From: Roseospira marina
GTDB lineage: Bacteria; Pseudomonadota; Alphaproteobacteria; Rhodospirillales; Rhodospirillaceae
Assembly (NCBI RefSeq): GCF_014197855.1
Contig: NZ_JACIGJ010000004.1
Span: 186,001 to 250,000, forward strand
Length of the DNA stretch: 64,000 bases
Direction of reading: 5' to 3'
A program made the translations under genes and the position numbers. The first letter of the stretch is position 1. Every line of letters starts with the position of its first letter. Of the stretch, positions 54,340 to 63,201 are shown piece after piece. The notes under the pieces were generated by a model. It worked only from the letters and a program-made list of their open reading frames with translations, made no database searches and was not told the DNA's origin.

Positions 54340-55794
54340 ATGAGCGATCGTTCCCTGTCGGCGCGCTCCAGCGTTTTCGCCCCGATGGGCGCCGTCCTGT
54401 GCGGTCCCTGGGGGGTGGCCCTGCTGGTGTTCCTGGTCACGGCCGGCCGACTGGCCCTGTTGTCGAGCCCGCTCGCGCCGCCGGTGACTCCGGGGGAGGC
54501 GGACCTGTGGGTTCAGGGCCGGGCCGGCGCGGCGCTCTGGCCGGAAACCGGGCCGCTGCTGCCCTGGCTGCTGAGCCTTCTGTCGGACACGTGCGGGGCC
54601 GATGCGCCATGCCTGCGGTTGGTGGGACCGGTGACGCATGGCGCGGCCATGTGGTTCCTGTACCGCCTCGGGACGCGCCTGTTCGATGCTCCCACCGGAT
54701 TCTGGTGCGCGGTCCTGTACGCGACGATGCCGTTGGTGCTGGCGGGGGGACTTGTGGTCGGTCCGATGGCCCTGTTGATGCCGGTCTGGACGGTCGCGCT
54801 CCTGGCTCTGGCGCGGACACACGTCGCGCGCAGTCGGTTCGATTGGGTCGTGCTGGGGGCCTGCGTGGCGCTCGGTCTGGTGATCCATCCGGTGATGAGC
54901 CTGTTCGTGCCGCTGGCCGTGCTGTACTTGGCGATGTCGCCGGAACACGCTGGGCTGTGGCGGCGCCCGGGCCCCTATGTGGCGCTGCTGATCGGTTTGG
55001 CCGGCCTGTTGCCGGCCCTGATGCGAGCGGCCAGCGATCAGTGGGCGGGGGTGTATCAGCTTGTGGAGGCGATCACCGCGCCGGTCGCGGACCCGGCGGC
55101 CCTGTGGCCGACGGTTGCGCTTGGCATCGTCCTGGGCGGCCCGGTCGTCGCCGGGGTGCTGGCCGTGCTTCTGCTCCGCACACCGTTGTTGATGCGGGAT
55201 GGCGCCTGGGCGGACTACCGGGTGCGGCTGCTGATGATCTTCTCGGTGCCGGTGCTGGCGGCGACCCTGTGGCTGACGCTGCTGTTGAAGGACGACGTCA
55301 TGCTGACGGCGCCGGCCGTGCCCGCCGCCGTGGCGATGGTGTGCGGCTGGCTGCTGGTGCAGGGCCGGGGGGCGTGGCTGGTGTTGGCCGCCGGGATCAA
55401 TATGGCCCTGTGCGCGGCGCTGCTCACGGGGCCCGACACCGCGCGCCGTTTCGGCTGGGTGCCGCCGGCCGTGCTGGATCCCGAGGTGGGCGGGCGCGGT
55501 TTCGAGGCCGCCGGGTCCTGGCTGCGCACGCTGGCGGAGGCCTATCCCGACGCGCCCCTGGCGGTGGCGGGGGAGGACGCCCCGCTGCTGGCCTATCACG
55601 CGGCGGTACGAGGGCTGAGCCCGCGCGTGCTGGGCACGGGACCGCGCGAGGATCGTGGGGCGTTCCAGGGGCTGCTGGTCATGCCAGCGGCTCTGGCGGA
55701 GGCCGGCGAGACCGGGGCGACCATTCGGGCGCGGTTGACGGTCACGCTGCCGGATGGTCGGGTGCGGGCCTGGGCGGCGGCAATGGTGCCGTGA
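54340..55794 (+). CDS. GT-C family membrane glycosyltransferase-like protein, third of three
   Basis: The product has 484 residues and about 10 membrane helices. The first loop, PPVTPGEADLWVQGRAGAAL then WPETGPLLPWLLSLL, keeps the glutamate and the proline-rich stretch of ArnT-type enzymes but is more divergent than the two upstream. It starts 34 bp behind lptG and precedes a PAP2 phosphatase gene, suggesting a shared role in envelope lipid modification. Confidence 0.8.
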   Translation: MSDRSLSARSSVFAPMGAVLCGPWGVALLVFLVTAGRLALLSSPLAPPVTPGEADLWVQGRAGAALWPETGPLLPWLLSLLSDTCGADAPCLRLVGPVTHGAAMWFLYRLGTRLFDAPTGFWCAVLYATMPLVLAGGLVVGPMALLMPVWTVALLALARTHVARSRFDWVVLGACVALGLVIHPVMSLFVPLAVLYLAMSPEHAGLWRRPGPYVALLIGLAGLLPALMRAASDQWAGVYQLVEAITAPVADPAALWPTVALGIVLGGPVVAGVLAVLLLRTPLLMRDGAWADYRVRLLMIFSVPVLAATLWLTLLLKDDVMLTAPAVPAAVAMVCGWLLVQGRGAWLVLAAGINMALCAALLTGPDTARRFGWVPPAVLDPEVGGRGFEAAGSWLRTLAEAYPDAPLAVAGEDAPLLAYHAAVRGLSPRVLGTGPREDRGAFQGLLVMPAALAEAGETGATIRARLTVTLPDGRVRAWAAAMVP

Positions 55795-55855
55795 TGTCGT
55801 CAGGCCGGATGGGACGCGACGGGCGGTGTGCCCCAAGGACGAGGGTATCGTGACC

Positions 55856-56530
55856 ATGCACAGTTGGGATGTCGCCCCCTGGGACGGGTGGCGCTGCCGG
55901 GCCTTGCTGGCGGTGACGCTGCTGCTGGTGGCGTTGCCGCAGATCGACCTGGGGGTCAGCGGGCTGTTCTACGACTCGGAGACGGGCCTCTTTACGGCCG
56001 AAGGCCCCGTGCTCGACCTGATCCGCAAGGGCGTGCCGCCGTTCCTGTACGGGGCGCTGCTCTTCACCGTCGTTCTGTGGCTGGGGGACCGGCTCGTGCC
56101 CGGCCCGCGCCTGAACGGCCCGAGCGGGCGGCAGGTGCTGTTCCTGGTGCTCAGCCTGGCGATTGGTCCGGGGCTGATCGTCAACGGCATTCTCAAGGAG
56201 TGGTGGGGCCGCGCCCGGCCGAGCGACATCGTGCCGTTCGGGGGCGACGCGCTGTTCTCCCCCGCCTGGATGATGTCGGACCAGTGCCTGACGAACTGCG
56301 CATTCGTCTCGGGCCACGCGGCCATGGGCTTCTGGGTGGTGGCCTTCGCCCTTTTGGCGCCCCGCAACCTGCGGCCCTGGGCGGTGGCGGCGGCGTTGCT
56401 GTTCGGCGTGATCGTCGGGGGCGCCCGCATTGTCGTGGGCGGGCACTTCCTATCGGACACGCTGTTCGCGGGCCTGATCACGATCGGCGTGACGGTGTGG
56501 CTGCACCGCGCCCTGTTCCTGGATCCTTAG
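55856..56530 (+). CDS. PAP2-family membrane phosphatase
   Basis: This 224-residue protein has six hydrophobic helices and the three phosphatase motifs: KEWWGRARP, VSGHAAMG (in place of PSGH) and ARIVVGGHFLSD. Members remove phosphate from undecaprenyl diphosphate, lipid A or phosphatidylglycerol phosphate in the outer leaflet. Next to GT-C enzymes and LptG, a lipid A 1-/4'-phosphatase or undecaprenyl-PP phosphatase role is plausible. An in-frame GTG two codons earlier could also start it. Confidence 0.88.
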   Translation: MHSWDVAPWDGWRCRALLAVTLLLVALPQIDLGVSGLFYDSETGLFTAEGPVLDLIRKGVPPFLYGALLFTVVLWLGDRLVPGPRLNGPSGRQVLFLVLSLAIGPGLIVNGILKEWWGRARPSDIVPFGGDALFSPAWMMSDQCLTNCAFVSGHAAMGFWVVAFALLAPRNLRPWAVAAALLFGVIVGGARIVVGGHFLSDTLFAGLITIGVTVWLHRALFLDP

Positions 56531-56593
56531 GGGACGTGGGCGATAGGGCGTCAGGTGCCGAAGGGCGGACCGAATGACGCCCCGCGCGTCCGC

Positions 56594-57091
56594 TTACTCG
56601 AAGCTTAGGAATGCGTCCACGTCCATGACCACCAGAAGCTCGCCGTCCAGCCGCACCACACCGAGCGAGACGGCGCGCCAGCGCGAGTCCAGCGTGGAGG
56701 GATTCGGCTCGATCGCATCCATCGACAGGCTGAGCACATTGCCGACGGAATCGACCATCAGGCTGTACAGCTCATTGCCTTCCTCGACGGTCACGCACAT
56801 GACCTTCTTCTGATCCTTGGGCTTCGGCAGGCCGAGCCGCTTGCGGACCTCGATCACGGTGACGATTCGGCCGCGAAGATTGATGGCCCCCGCGATCTCG
56901 TTGGGCGCCAGCGGAATGCGGGCGACCTTTTCCGGGATCAGGATGTCCTGAACCCGCTCGACGGGGATGCCGAACAACTGCCCGTGGACATAGATCGTCA
57001 CGAACACCTGTTCCGAGGAGACCGTCGCGACGGCCCCGCCCGTATGCGTTGTCACAGACCGTTCCTGTGACACGGAGGCAAGCTGGTTCAT
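56594..57091 (-). CDS. cheW: chemotaxis coupling protein CheW
   Basis: The product has 165 residues: about 25 variable residues and then a complete CheW domain (VFVTIYVHGQLFGIPVERVQ, IAGAINLRGRIVTVIEVRKR, YSLMVDSVGNVLSL). It links chemoreceptors to the CheA kinase. No other che genes or receptor genes lie within the window, so it is an orphan CheW that must serve an array encoded elsewhere. It lies downstream of lipB on the same strand. Confidence 0.93.
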   Translation of the reverse strand: MNQLASVSQERSVTTHTGGAVATVSSEQVFVTIYVHGQLFGIPVERVQDILIPEKVARIPLAPNEIAGAINLRGRIVTVIEVRKRLGLPKPKDQKKVMCVTVEEGNELYSLMVDSVGNVLSLSMDAIEPNPSTLDSRWRAVSLGVVRLDGELLVVMDVDAFLSFE

Positions 57092-57178
57092 CGCCGACTC
57101 ATCCAACCCGTGCGGCTCCCCGACGGAGCCGCTCCAACGCGCCCAACTGTGCGCGCCCGCTCCCGTCTCTGTCAAGAT

Positions 57179-57907
57179 TCAGGGGCTGTTCGGCGCCGGT
57201 CCCTGGGCCGGTTCCTGCGATTGGGGAGCGCCGAACACTGTTGGAAACGTGGCCTGCAAGGCGTCATCGACCGCGGCCATGCTGACGTCGCGGCCCAAGG
57301 CCCGCAGGCTCGTTACGCCATGGTTGCGAATGCCGCAGGGCACGATACCGCTGTAGTGGCTCAGGTCGGGCTCGACGTTCAGGGCCACGCCGTGGAACGT
57401 CACCCAGCGCCGCACCCGCACGCCGATGGCGGCGATCTTGTCCTCGCGCCCGTCCGCGCGCACGACCCAGAGGCCCACCCGGCCCTCCCGGCGCTCGGCA
57501 GTCACGTCGAACCGGGCGAGGGTGCGGATGAGCCACGTTTCCAGCCGATGCACATGGGCACGCACATCTCGGTCCCGGGCCGCCAGATCCAGCAGCACAT
57601 AGGCCACGCGCTGTCCCGGCCCATGGTAGGTGTACTGGCCGCCGCGCCCGGCGGTGTAGACCGGAAACCGGTCGGCGCTGACGAGGTCCGCGGGTTTGGC
57701 GCTGGTGCCGGCGGTGTAGAGCGGCGGGTGCTCCAGCAGCCACACCAGCTCCCGCGCGTTGTCCGCACGGATGGCCGCCGCCCGGGCCTCCATCGTCGCC
57801 AGAGCCTCGGGGTAGGGGACCAGACCGTCGCTGATGCGCCAGTCCGGGGCGGGCCGGCCGGTCTCGGGTGTGCCGGTAAGCTGTGCGGGAGAGAGGGACC
57901 GTGTCAT
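57179..57907 (-). CDS. lipB: octanoyl-[acyl-carrier-protein]:protein N-octanoyltransferase
   Basis: The product has 242 residues. [20 protein letters not shown], then [17 protein letters not shown] and [14 protein letters not shown], contain the lysine and cysteine of the LipB acyl-transfer dyad. It loads octanoate from ACP onto lipoyl domains, the first step of lipoate assembly. It is encoded upstream of cheW with an 87-bp gap, and next to the tRNA pair. Confidence 0.95.
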   Translation of the reverse strand: MTRSLSPAQLTGTPETGRPAPDWRISDGLVPYPEALATMEARAAAIRADNARELVWLLEHPPLYTAGTSAKPADLVSADRFPVYTAGRGGQYTYHGPGQRVAYVLLDLAARDRDVRAHVHRLETWLIRTLARFDVTAERREGRVGLWVVRADGREDKIAAIGVRVRRWVTFHGVALNVEPDLSHYSGIVPCGIRNHGVTSLRALGRDVSMAAVDDALQATFPTVFGAPQSQEPAQGPAPNSP

Positions 57908-58078
57908 GTGCCGTTCGGAGGGTCAGGGGTGAGCCTGTCCGACGTAAGCCGGCCGGCCCTTCGCGGCAAGAGGGGACACGAGGCGCGATTGGGATGCGCA
58001 AGGTTCTTGATGCGCCCGAAGCTTTCTGATACCTCCTCTCTTCCGCGCCGGGGAGAACCGGTGCGGTCCCCCGAATGT

Positions 58079-58165
58079 GCGGTCGTGGCGGAATTGGTAG
58101 ACGCGCAGCGTTGAGGTCGCTGTCCCGGAAACGGGGTGGAAGTTCGAGTCTTCTCGACCGCACCA
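58079..58165 (+). tRNA. tRNA-Leu (anticodon GAG)
   Basis: The acceptor arms GCGGTCG and CGACCGC pair perfectly. The anticodon loop TTGAGGT gives GAG (reads CUC). A long variable arm (CTGTCCCGGAAACGGGGT) is typical of a type II tRNA, and CCA is encoded. TTGATG at 58007 followed by GATACC may be the promoter, with suboptimal spacing. Confidence 0.96.
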
Positions 58166-58250
58166 TTCGAAGAGACGGCGCTGGCCGGACCCATCCGGCG
58201 AGCGTGGGTAAGACGACGGAAGACCGTGCCCCGCTGGCGGGGTCCGATAT

Positions 58251-58327
<77 letters not shown>

Positions 58328-58356
58328 AGCAAAATCAAAGACTTAGAGACTAAAAA

Positions 58357-58380
58357 GGGCGCCTCTCGGGGCGCCCTTTT
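58357..58380 (+). terminator. rho-independent terminator of the tRNA pair
   Basis: GGGCGCC and GGCGCCC (58357-58363/58370-58376) form a strong stem with TTTT directly after it. Confidence 0.88.
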
Positions 58381-58445
58381 CGTTATGGGCTGTGTCCGAG
58401 ATGGACGCCGGGAGCGGACATGTCCGGGAGGACGAGGGAGCGCGC

Positions 58446-59228
58446 TTACCCGCCCTTGCGCGGCAGGCGCCGGGTCAGCCGGTCGGTCATGGCGTCCGGC
58501 AGCGCGCTGGCCAGCCAGGCGCCGAACGCCAACGGTCGGGGAAAGGCGATGCGGCCCCTGTTGCGCGCCAGACCGCGCTGGATGATCCGAACCGCCCGGT
58601 CGGCGTCCATCAGGAACGGCATGGGGAACCGGTTGACGGCGGTCATGGGGGTGCGGACATAGCCGGGGCAGATGACCGAGACCCGCACGCCGTCGGCGGC
58701 CAGCCAGCCGCGCAGCGATTCGCCCCAGACCTTCACCGCCGCTTTGCTGGCGCAGTAGGCCGGGGCGCCGGGGAAGCCCCGGAAGCCCGCCAGCGACGCC
58801 ATCAGGGCAATCTGGCCCCGACCGCGCCGTCGGAAGGCGGGCAACACCGGCTGCACGGTGTTCAACACGCCGGCCAGATTCACGGCGAAGATGTCCCGAG
58901 TCTGCTCCTCCGGCTCTTCGCCCCCGCCGGTGCCGGCGGAGATGCCGGCGTTGGCGATGACCAGATCGAGCGGCGCGGCGGTGTCGGCGGCGCGCACCCA
59001 GGCTGCCGTGGCCTCCCGGTCGGTGACGTCGAGCACGGTTGCCTCGACCGCCGCACCGGCCCGCCGGCACCGCGCGGCCACCGTCTCCAGCCGTGCGGCG
59101 TTGCGCGCGGACAGCACCAGCGAGACGCCGCGCGCGGCGTATCCCTCGGCCAGGGCGGCGCCGAGGCCGCTGGAGGCGCCGGTGATCAAAATGCGGGTTG
59201 GCGGCGGCGGGCGATGGAGGCGGAACAC
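58446..59228 (-). CDS. short-chain dehydrogenase/reductase (SDR)
   Basis: This SDR of about 260 residues has the cofactor motif GASSGLGAA near the N-terminus, NAGIS in the middle, and YCASKAAVKVWGESLRGWL with the catalytic Tyr and Lys. It resembles the classical SDRs annotated as membrane-associated sterol/fatty reductases of unknown substrate. I chose the GTG at 59228, preceded by GGGGAG at ideal spacing. An ATG 39 bp earlier lies directly in the T-run of a terminator and has no ribosome site. Confidence 0.88.
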   Translation of the reverse strand: MFRLHRPPPPTRILITGASSGLGAALAEGYAARGVSLVLSARNAARLETVAARCRRAGAAVEATVLDVTDREATAAWVRAADTAAPLDLVIANAGISAGTGGGEEPEEQTRDIFAVNLAGVLNTVQPVLPAFRRRGRGQIALMASLAGFRGFPGAPAYCASKAAVKVWGESLRGWLAADGVRVSVICPGYVRTPMTAVNRFPMPFLMDADRAVRIIQRGLARNRGRIAFPRPLAFGAWLASALPDAMTDRLTRRLPRKGG

Positions 59229-59267
59229 GGCGGTCTCCCCTATGGATCCGACACGCGGGGCCCACAT

Positions 59268-59301
59268 AAAAAAGGACCCGCTGCGAAGGTCAGCGGGTCC
59301 T
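59268..59301 (-). terminator. rho-independent terminator on the minus strand
   Basis: AGGACCCGCTG and CAGCGGGTCCT (59273-59283/59291-59301) form a perfect 11-bp stem. On the minus strand it is followed by six T. It ends a transcript coming from the 59.3-59.5 kb gap, where no convincing protein gene is seen. Confidence 0.85.
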
Positions 59302-59460
59302 AGGCGTTACCAGCATATGACGAAACATCAAAGATGAAACGGCATTCACCCTGTTGTGTGGCGCTTTGTCCCCCGACTGCCCCCCAGTCGGCTGCCCACG
59401 ACGTGAACGGTACAGTTTTAGCTGAATTCCGGCAATTCTGATAAACGTTATATGACGTTT
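59302..59460 (-). ncRNA. possible small RNA upstream of a strong terminator
   Basis: The segment has no credible protein gene (a 60-codon frame exists but lacks coding character). It ends in a canonical minus-strand terminator. It contains a second perfect hairpin CCGACTG/CAGTCGG (59373-59379/59385-59391), whose loop is a run of G in the RNA. A dyad AAACGT/ACGTTT (59443-59448/59455-59460) marks its upstream edge and could be a promoter operator. This structure suggests an independent small RNA or a long leader. The 5' end is not defined. Confidence 0.35.
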
Positions 59461-59673
59461 GGCTGAAAACACTGTGCAGAACTCCGGTCCCCTCGGCCCA
59501 AAAGGTCCGATTTTCCTGCGCGAATCTCTAGGTTTCTTGGTAAATTATTCAGGCATCCCCGTCCTGGGCGTGGTGGGGTCTCGACGGGCCACGAACCACG
59601 CCGCAGGTCGTCCCCGGTCCGATCGGGACACGACTCGCCGTCGCGCCCCGGTCTGGATCCCGGGTGATGGGGC
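59461..59673. other. intergenic region downstream of the PfkB kinase gene
   Basis: No gene or clear terminator is seen between the PfkB-kinase stop codon and the putative small RNA. The AT-richer stretch around 59460-59560 may hold a minus-strand promoter. Confidence 0.35.
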
Positions 59674-60621
59674 CTATCCGCGCGGTTCGGCGAGAAAGGC
59701 GTCGATCTCGGCCCCGGTGGGGGCGGTGGCGGGACCGTAGCGCGTCACCGCGATGGCGGCGGCGGCATTGGCGCGATGGGCGGCTTCCCGCGTGTCGAGA
59801 CCCGCGGCCAAGCCCGCGACGAACACCCCGGTGTGCGCATCGCCCGCGCCGTTGGTGTCCACGACCGTGATGGGAAAGCCGTCCGCGTGGATGGTGGTCT
59901 CGTCGCGGTCGCGGCACCAGCAGCCGTTGGCCCCGTCCCGCAGTAGAACGCGGCTAGACGGCGCCAACCGTGCGGCCAGAACGGCCATGGCCTGGACCAT
60001 GTCCTCCGTGCCGGCGGCGCGCGCCGCCTCCTCGCGATTGCCGCTCCACAGGGTGACGCGGCCCAGAAGCGCGGCAAGGCCCGGATCGTCGTCGCACGGC
60101 AGTGGTCCGGGATCGAACACCAGCTCGACTCCCTCCGGGAGCGCCAGGAGCCAGGGTTCCAGAACCGCCCGCTTGCGGGCGTGAAACAGGCTGTAACCGC
60201 TCAGGCAGACGAAATCCCCGGCCTGGGGCGCGATCCGCGTCAGGTCCTCGGGCGCTTGCTCGCATTCGGCTCCAACGTAGGAAATGAAGGTCCGCTCTCC
60301 GGTTGCGTCGGTCAGCGCCACGCAACAGCCGGTGTCCGTGCCCGGGACGGGCGCGCCGCCGAACGCGATTCCTTCGTCTTGAAGGCCGCGTCGCGCCATC
60401 TCGCCGAAGCGGCCCTCGCCGTGGCATCCCAAATAATGCACCGGCATGCCGCTGCGTCGGGCGGCGGCCATGACGTTGAAGCCGCCGCCGACCTCGAACC
60501 GGGCTTGGTGGGTGAGGATGTCTCCCCCCGGTGGGGGGAGCGCATCGATGACCATGGCCAGGTCAATGACCACCTGACCGGTGTACAGCATCCGTCCGGA
60601 CGCGGAGGGGTTAGCGGGCAT
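59674..60621 (-). CDS. PfkB-family sugar/nucleoside kinase (YegV-like)
   Basis: This 315-residue ribokinase-fold enzyme has FEVGGGFNVMAAARRSG in the substrate site and VVDTNGAGDAHTGVFVAGLA, with the catalytic Asp of DTxGAGD and the anion hole. It phosphorylates a ribosyl compound or nucleoside. It is the last gene of a four-gene operon, overlapping the permease gene by 11 bp. The same set of families (kinase, ADP-ribosylglycohydrolase, transporter, GntR) forms E. coli yegTUVW. Confidence 0.9.
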   Translation of the reverse strand: MPANPSASGRMLYTGQVVIDLAMVIDALPPPGGDILTHQARFEVGGGFNVMAAARRSGMPVHYLGCHGEGRFGEMARRGLQDEGIAFGGAPVPGTDTGCCVALTDATGERTFISYVGAECEQAPEDLTRIAPQAGDFVCLSGYSLFHARKRAVLEPWLLALPEGVELVFDPGPLPCDDDPGLAALLGRVTLWSGNREEAARAAGTEDMVQAMAVLAARLAPSSRVLLRDGANGCWCRDRDETTIHADGFPITVVDTNGAGDAHTGVFVAGLAAGLDTREAAHRANAAAAIAVTRYGPATAPTGAEIDAFLAEPRG

Positions 60622-62089
60622 TCCCGGCCTCCTTCGCCTCCAGCGCGGCCTTGGTTCCCTTGCGGGCGCCGCCCAGGATGCCGTAGATGCCGGCCGACAG
60701 CAGGAACGTGGCCACCCAGCCCAGGCCGTTCTCGCCGATCCAGGTCGCCGCCAGCGGGCCGTTGAACCACACGTCGTCGGCCGTGGTGCCGATGGTGGTG
60801 AAGCTCAGGCCCGCGACGATCGCGAACGCCCAGGCGCCGACGGCGCGCCACTCAAAGCCGCCCGCGTACCAGTACGGGCTGGTGCGCCCCGTGTTCAGCA
60901 GGCCGTCCGGGTCGTAGTAGGTGCGACCGAACAGATCGACGATGAAGATCCCGACCCACGCGGTAATGGGCACGGCCAGCAGCGAGATGAACGTGATGAA
61001 CGGGCCATAGAAGCTGTTGGCGATCAGCATGAAGTAGATCGAGCCGATCGTGATGACGACGATGTCCACGCCCACCGCCTGGTAGCGCTTGGCCTTCAGG
61101 CCGAGGGTCAGGGTGGTCAGGCCCGCCGAGTAGACGGACAGATAGTTGCACAGCAGCAGGCCGCCGAACGCCGCGATCAGGTAGGGCACCGCCATCCAGG
61201 CCGGCAGCAACTCGCGAATGGCCGCGATGGGGTCGGTGGCGGAGGCCAAGCTGTTGTCGCCGACGGACAGCAGACCGCCCAGGGTGATCAGCAGCACCAG
61301 CGGGATCCCGGCGCCAAGGGCGGCCGAGGCGACCAGATGCGATCCCTTCACCTTAGAGGCCTGATAGCGGGACATATCGGCCCCGGCGTTGGCCCAGCCG
61401 ATGCCGGTTCCGGCGGCGATGGTGCCGATACCGATCAACAGGGCGGACAGCGGCGCGGGCTCGGCGTCGAACACGGCTGTCCAGTTGATGTGGCTGATCA
61501 GGAATGCGCCGATCACCAGATTCAGGGCCCCGAAGACCCAGGTCGCCCACTTCTGGGTGACCAGCAGGGTTGCGTGTCCCAGGCCCGACACCACCATGGT
61601 CAACAACACGAAGATGATGATGCCGATCACCGTCAGAACCGGGACCTCCTTGGCCGCGACAGGCGCGCCGATGGCCAGGGAATAGAGCGACAGCAGGACA
61701 TAGACCGCCGTTGTCGTGTTGACGGTCTCCCATCCCAATCGCGAGAGCAGGGACACCAGGGTGGGGCCGATGTTGCCGCGCGCGCCGAAGATGGCGCGGG
61801 ACAGAGTCAGGCTGGGCGCGCGTCCGCGCCGCCCGGCGATGGAAATGATGCCGACGATGGCGAAAGAGCCGATGGACCCGATGGCGGCCGCGAGAACGGC
61901 TTGCCAGATGTTGAGCTGTTTGAAGGCCACCAGCGTTGCGCCCAGGGGCAGGCCGAGGATGCTGATGTTGGCAGCGAACCAAACCCAGAACAATTGCAGG
62001 GGGCGGCCGTGGCATTCGGCGTCCGGGACCGGCTCGATCCCGCGTGTTTCCAGCTTGCCGACGCCAGTCTCTGTGCTGTTTTCAGTCAT
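60611..62089 (-). CDS. NCS1-family purine/cytosine/nucleoside permease (CodB-like)
   Basis: This 492-residue transporter has about 12 membrane helices. WFAANISILGLPLGATLV near the start and IGWANAGADMSRYQ in the middle are typical of NCS1 proteins for nucleobases, nucleosides, hydantoins or thiamine precursors. It replaces the MFS transporter YegT found in the related E. coli operon. The substrate is probably a nucleoside-like compound handled by the neighbouring kinase and glycohydrolase. Confidence 0.9.
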   Translation of the reverse strand: MTENSTETGVGKLETRGIEPVPDAECHGRPLQLFWVWFAANISILGLPLGATLVAFKQLNIWQAVLAAAIGSIGSFAIVGIISIAGRRGRAPSLTLSRAIFGARGNIGPTLVSLLSRLGWETVNTTTAVYVLLSLYSLAIGAPVAAKEVPVLTVIGIIIFVLLTMVVSGLGHATLLVTQKWATWVFGALNLVIGAFLISHINWTAVFDAEPAPLSALLIGIGTIAAGTGIGWANAGADMSRYQASKVKGSHLVASAALGAGIPLVLLITLGGLLSVGDNSLASATDPIAAIRELLPAWMAVPYLIAAFGGLLLCNYLSVYSAGLTTLTLGLKAKRYQAVGVDIVVITIGSIYFMLIANSFYGPFITFISLLAVPITAWVGIFIVDLFGRTYYDPDGLLNTGRTSPYWYAGGFEWRAVGAWAFAIVAGLSFTTIGTTADDVWFNGPLAATWIGENGLGWVATFLLSAGIYGILGGARKGTKAALEAKEAGNAR

Positions 62090-62190
62090 GATTGGACTCG
62101 TTCCTCAAGAGCATGCCCACTCAGCCGGCATGCGGTGTCCCGTGTTCGGGTGGTCTTCTTGGGTTGGTGTGAACGGGGGATCCGTTGGAC

Positions 62191-63201
62191 TCAGGGGGTG
62201 GGATGGCGGCGCAGGGTCAGCAGCCGATCCACCAAGGGGTCCAAATCCAACCGGTTGACGGTCCGAAGGCGTGCACGCATCGCTTCGGGCCAGATGTCCA
62301 CGCCGCCCACCGCGCCCAGCATGGCGCCCAGGATGGCGGCGATGGTGTCGGTGTCGCCGCCGAGGCTCGCCGCCATGCACACGGCCGTCAGCGGGTCGGT
62401 CTTCTGGGCGGCGACGCCGTGCGCCAGCCCAAAGGCGGCGATCACGGATTCCTGAGAGGCGGTCGAGGTCCCCACCAGGTCGCAGAGCTGGTCGGGAAGG
62501 TCGTCCGGGGCCGTCTGCGCGGCCAGCGTCCGTACCCAGCGCAGGAGCGCCGGGATGCGCGCGCCGGCGATCCAATTGCCGTGCACCTCGCCGGCCTCGG
62601 CGAACTGTGCGCCGATCTCCAGGGCCTCGGGCAGGGGGGCGCCGTTCAGGCCGGCGGAGACGACCGCCGCGACGGCCGCCGCGCTGGAAATGCCGATGGT
62701 GGTGTTGTGGGTGACCTGGCAGGCGTCGATGACGCCGCGCAGGAAGCGGTCCGGGTCCGCGATATCGAAGGCGATGCCGATGGGCGCGATCCGCATGGCC
62801 GCGCCGTTGGTGGTGCCGTACTTCCCGGACTCCTCCGGCGTGGCGCCGTCGGCGATCATCTGCAGGGCGCGGGTGGTGGAGGGCCCCAGCAGGTCCAGCG
62901 ACCCTTTCGCGCGCATGGTCGCTTCCCAGGTGGTCAGGCGCTGGGCCAGATCCTTCGGATCAATGCGGCCGTTGCCGTCCAGCAGGGCCTCAGCCACCAG
63001 GATGGCCTGTTCGGTGTCGTCGGTGATGCTGCCCGCGGGCATGTTTGCCGCGATGGGGTGATCGGGATCGGCGTCCTCGAACCGTGTGATCCGACCAAAC
63101 CGATCCTTGATCTGGTTCCGGCTGAGGAGCTGCGTGGGCATGCCCAGCGCGTCCCCCAGGGCGACCCCGTAAAAGGCGCCCAGGGCAGCGGATTTCATCA
63201 T
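62191..63201 (-). CDS. ADP-ribosylglycohydrolase-family protein (YegU-like)
   Basis: The 336-residue protein has the ARH/DraG fold with its two-magnesium site: SITDDTEQAI near residue 60 and GGDTDTIAAILGAMLGA near residue 290. GDALGMPTQ is in the first helix. The family cleaves N- or O-glycosidic bonds to ADP-ribose or ribosyl groups; here the substrate may be a small ribosylated metabolite rather than a protein. Its start overlaps the GntR stop (ATGA). Confidence 0.92.
   Translation of the reverse strand: MMKSAALGAFYGVALGDALGMPTQLLSRNQIKDRFGRITRFEDADPDHPIAANMPAGSITDDTEQAILVAEALLDGNGRIDPKDLAQRLTTWEATMRAKGSLDLLGPSTTRALQMIADGATPEESGKYGTTNGAAMRIAPIGIAFDIADPDRFLRGVIDACQVTHNTTIGISSAAAVAAVVSAGLNGAPLPEALEIGAQFAEAGEVHGNWIAGARIPALLRWVRTLAAQTAPDDLPDQLCDLVGTSTASQESVIAAFGLAHGVAAQKTDPLTAVCMAASLGGDTDTIAAILGAMLGAVGGVDIWPEAMRARLRTVNRLDLDPLVDRLLTLRRHPTP

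Noticed and set aside
59290-59472. 60-codon minus-strand frame ahead of a terminator
   Set aside because: No family, poor coding character, and its stop falls inside the terminator loop; a non-coding RNA explains the terminator better.
60581-62455. 624-codon open frame on the plus strand over the NCS1 permease
   Set aside because: It is antisense to a well-supported transporter, with Asp/Gln/Gly/Arg-rich noise.
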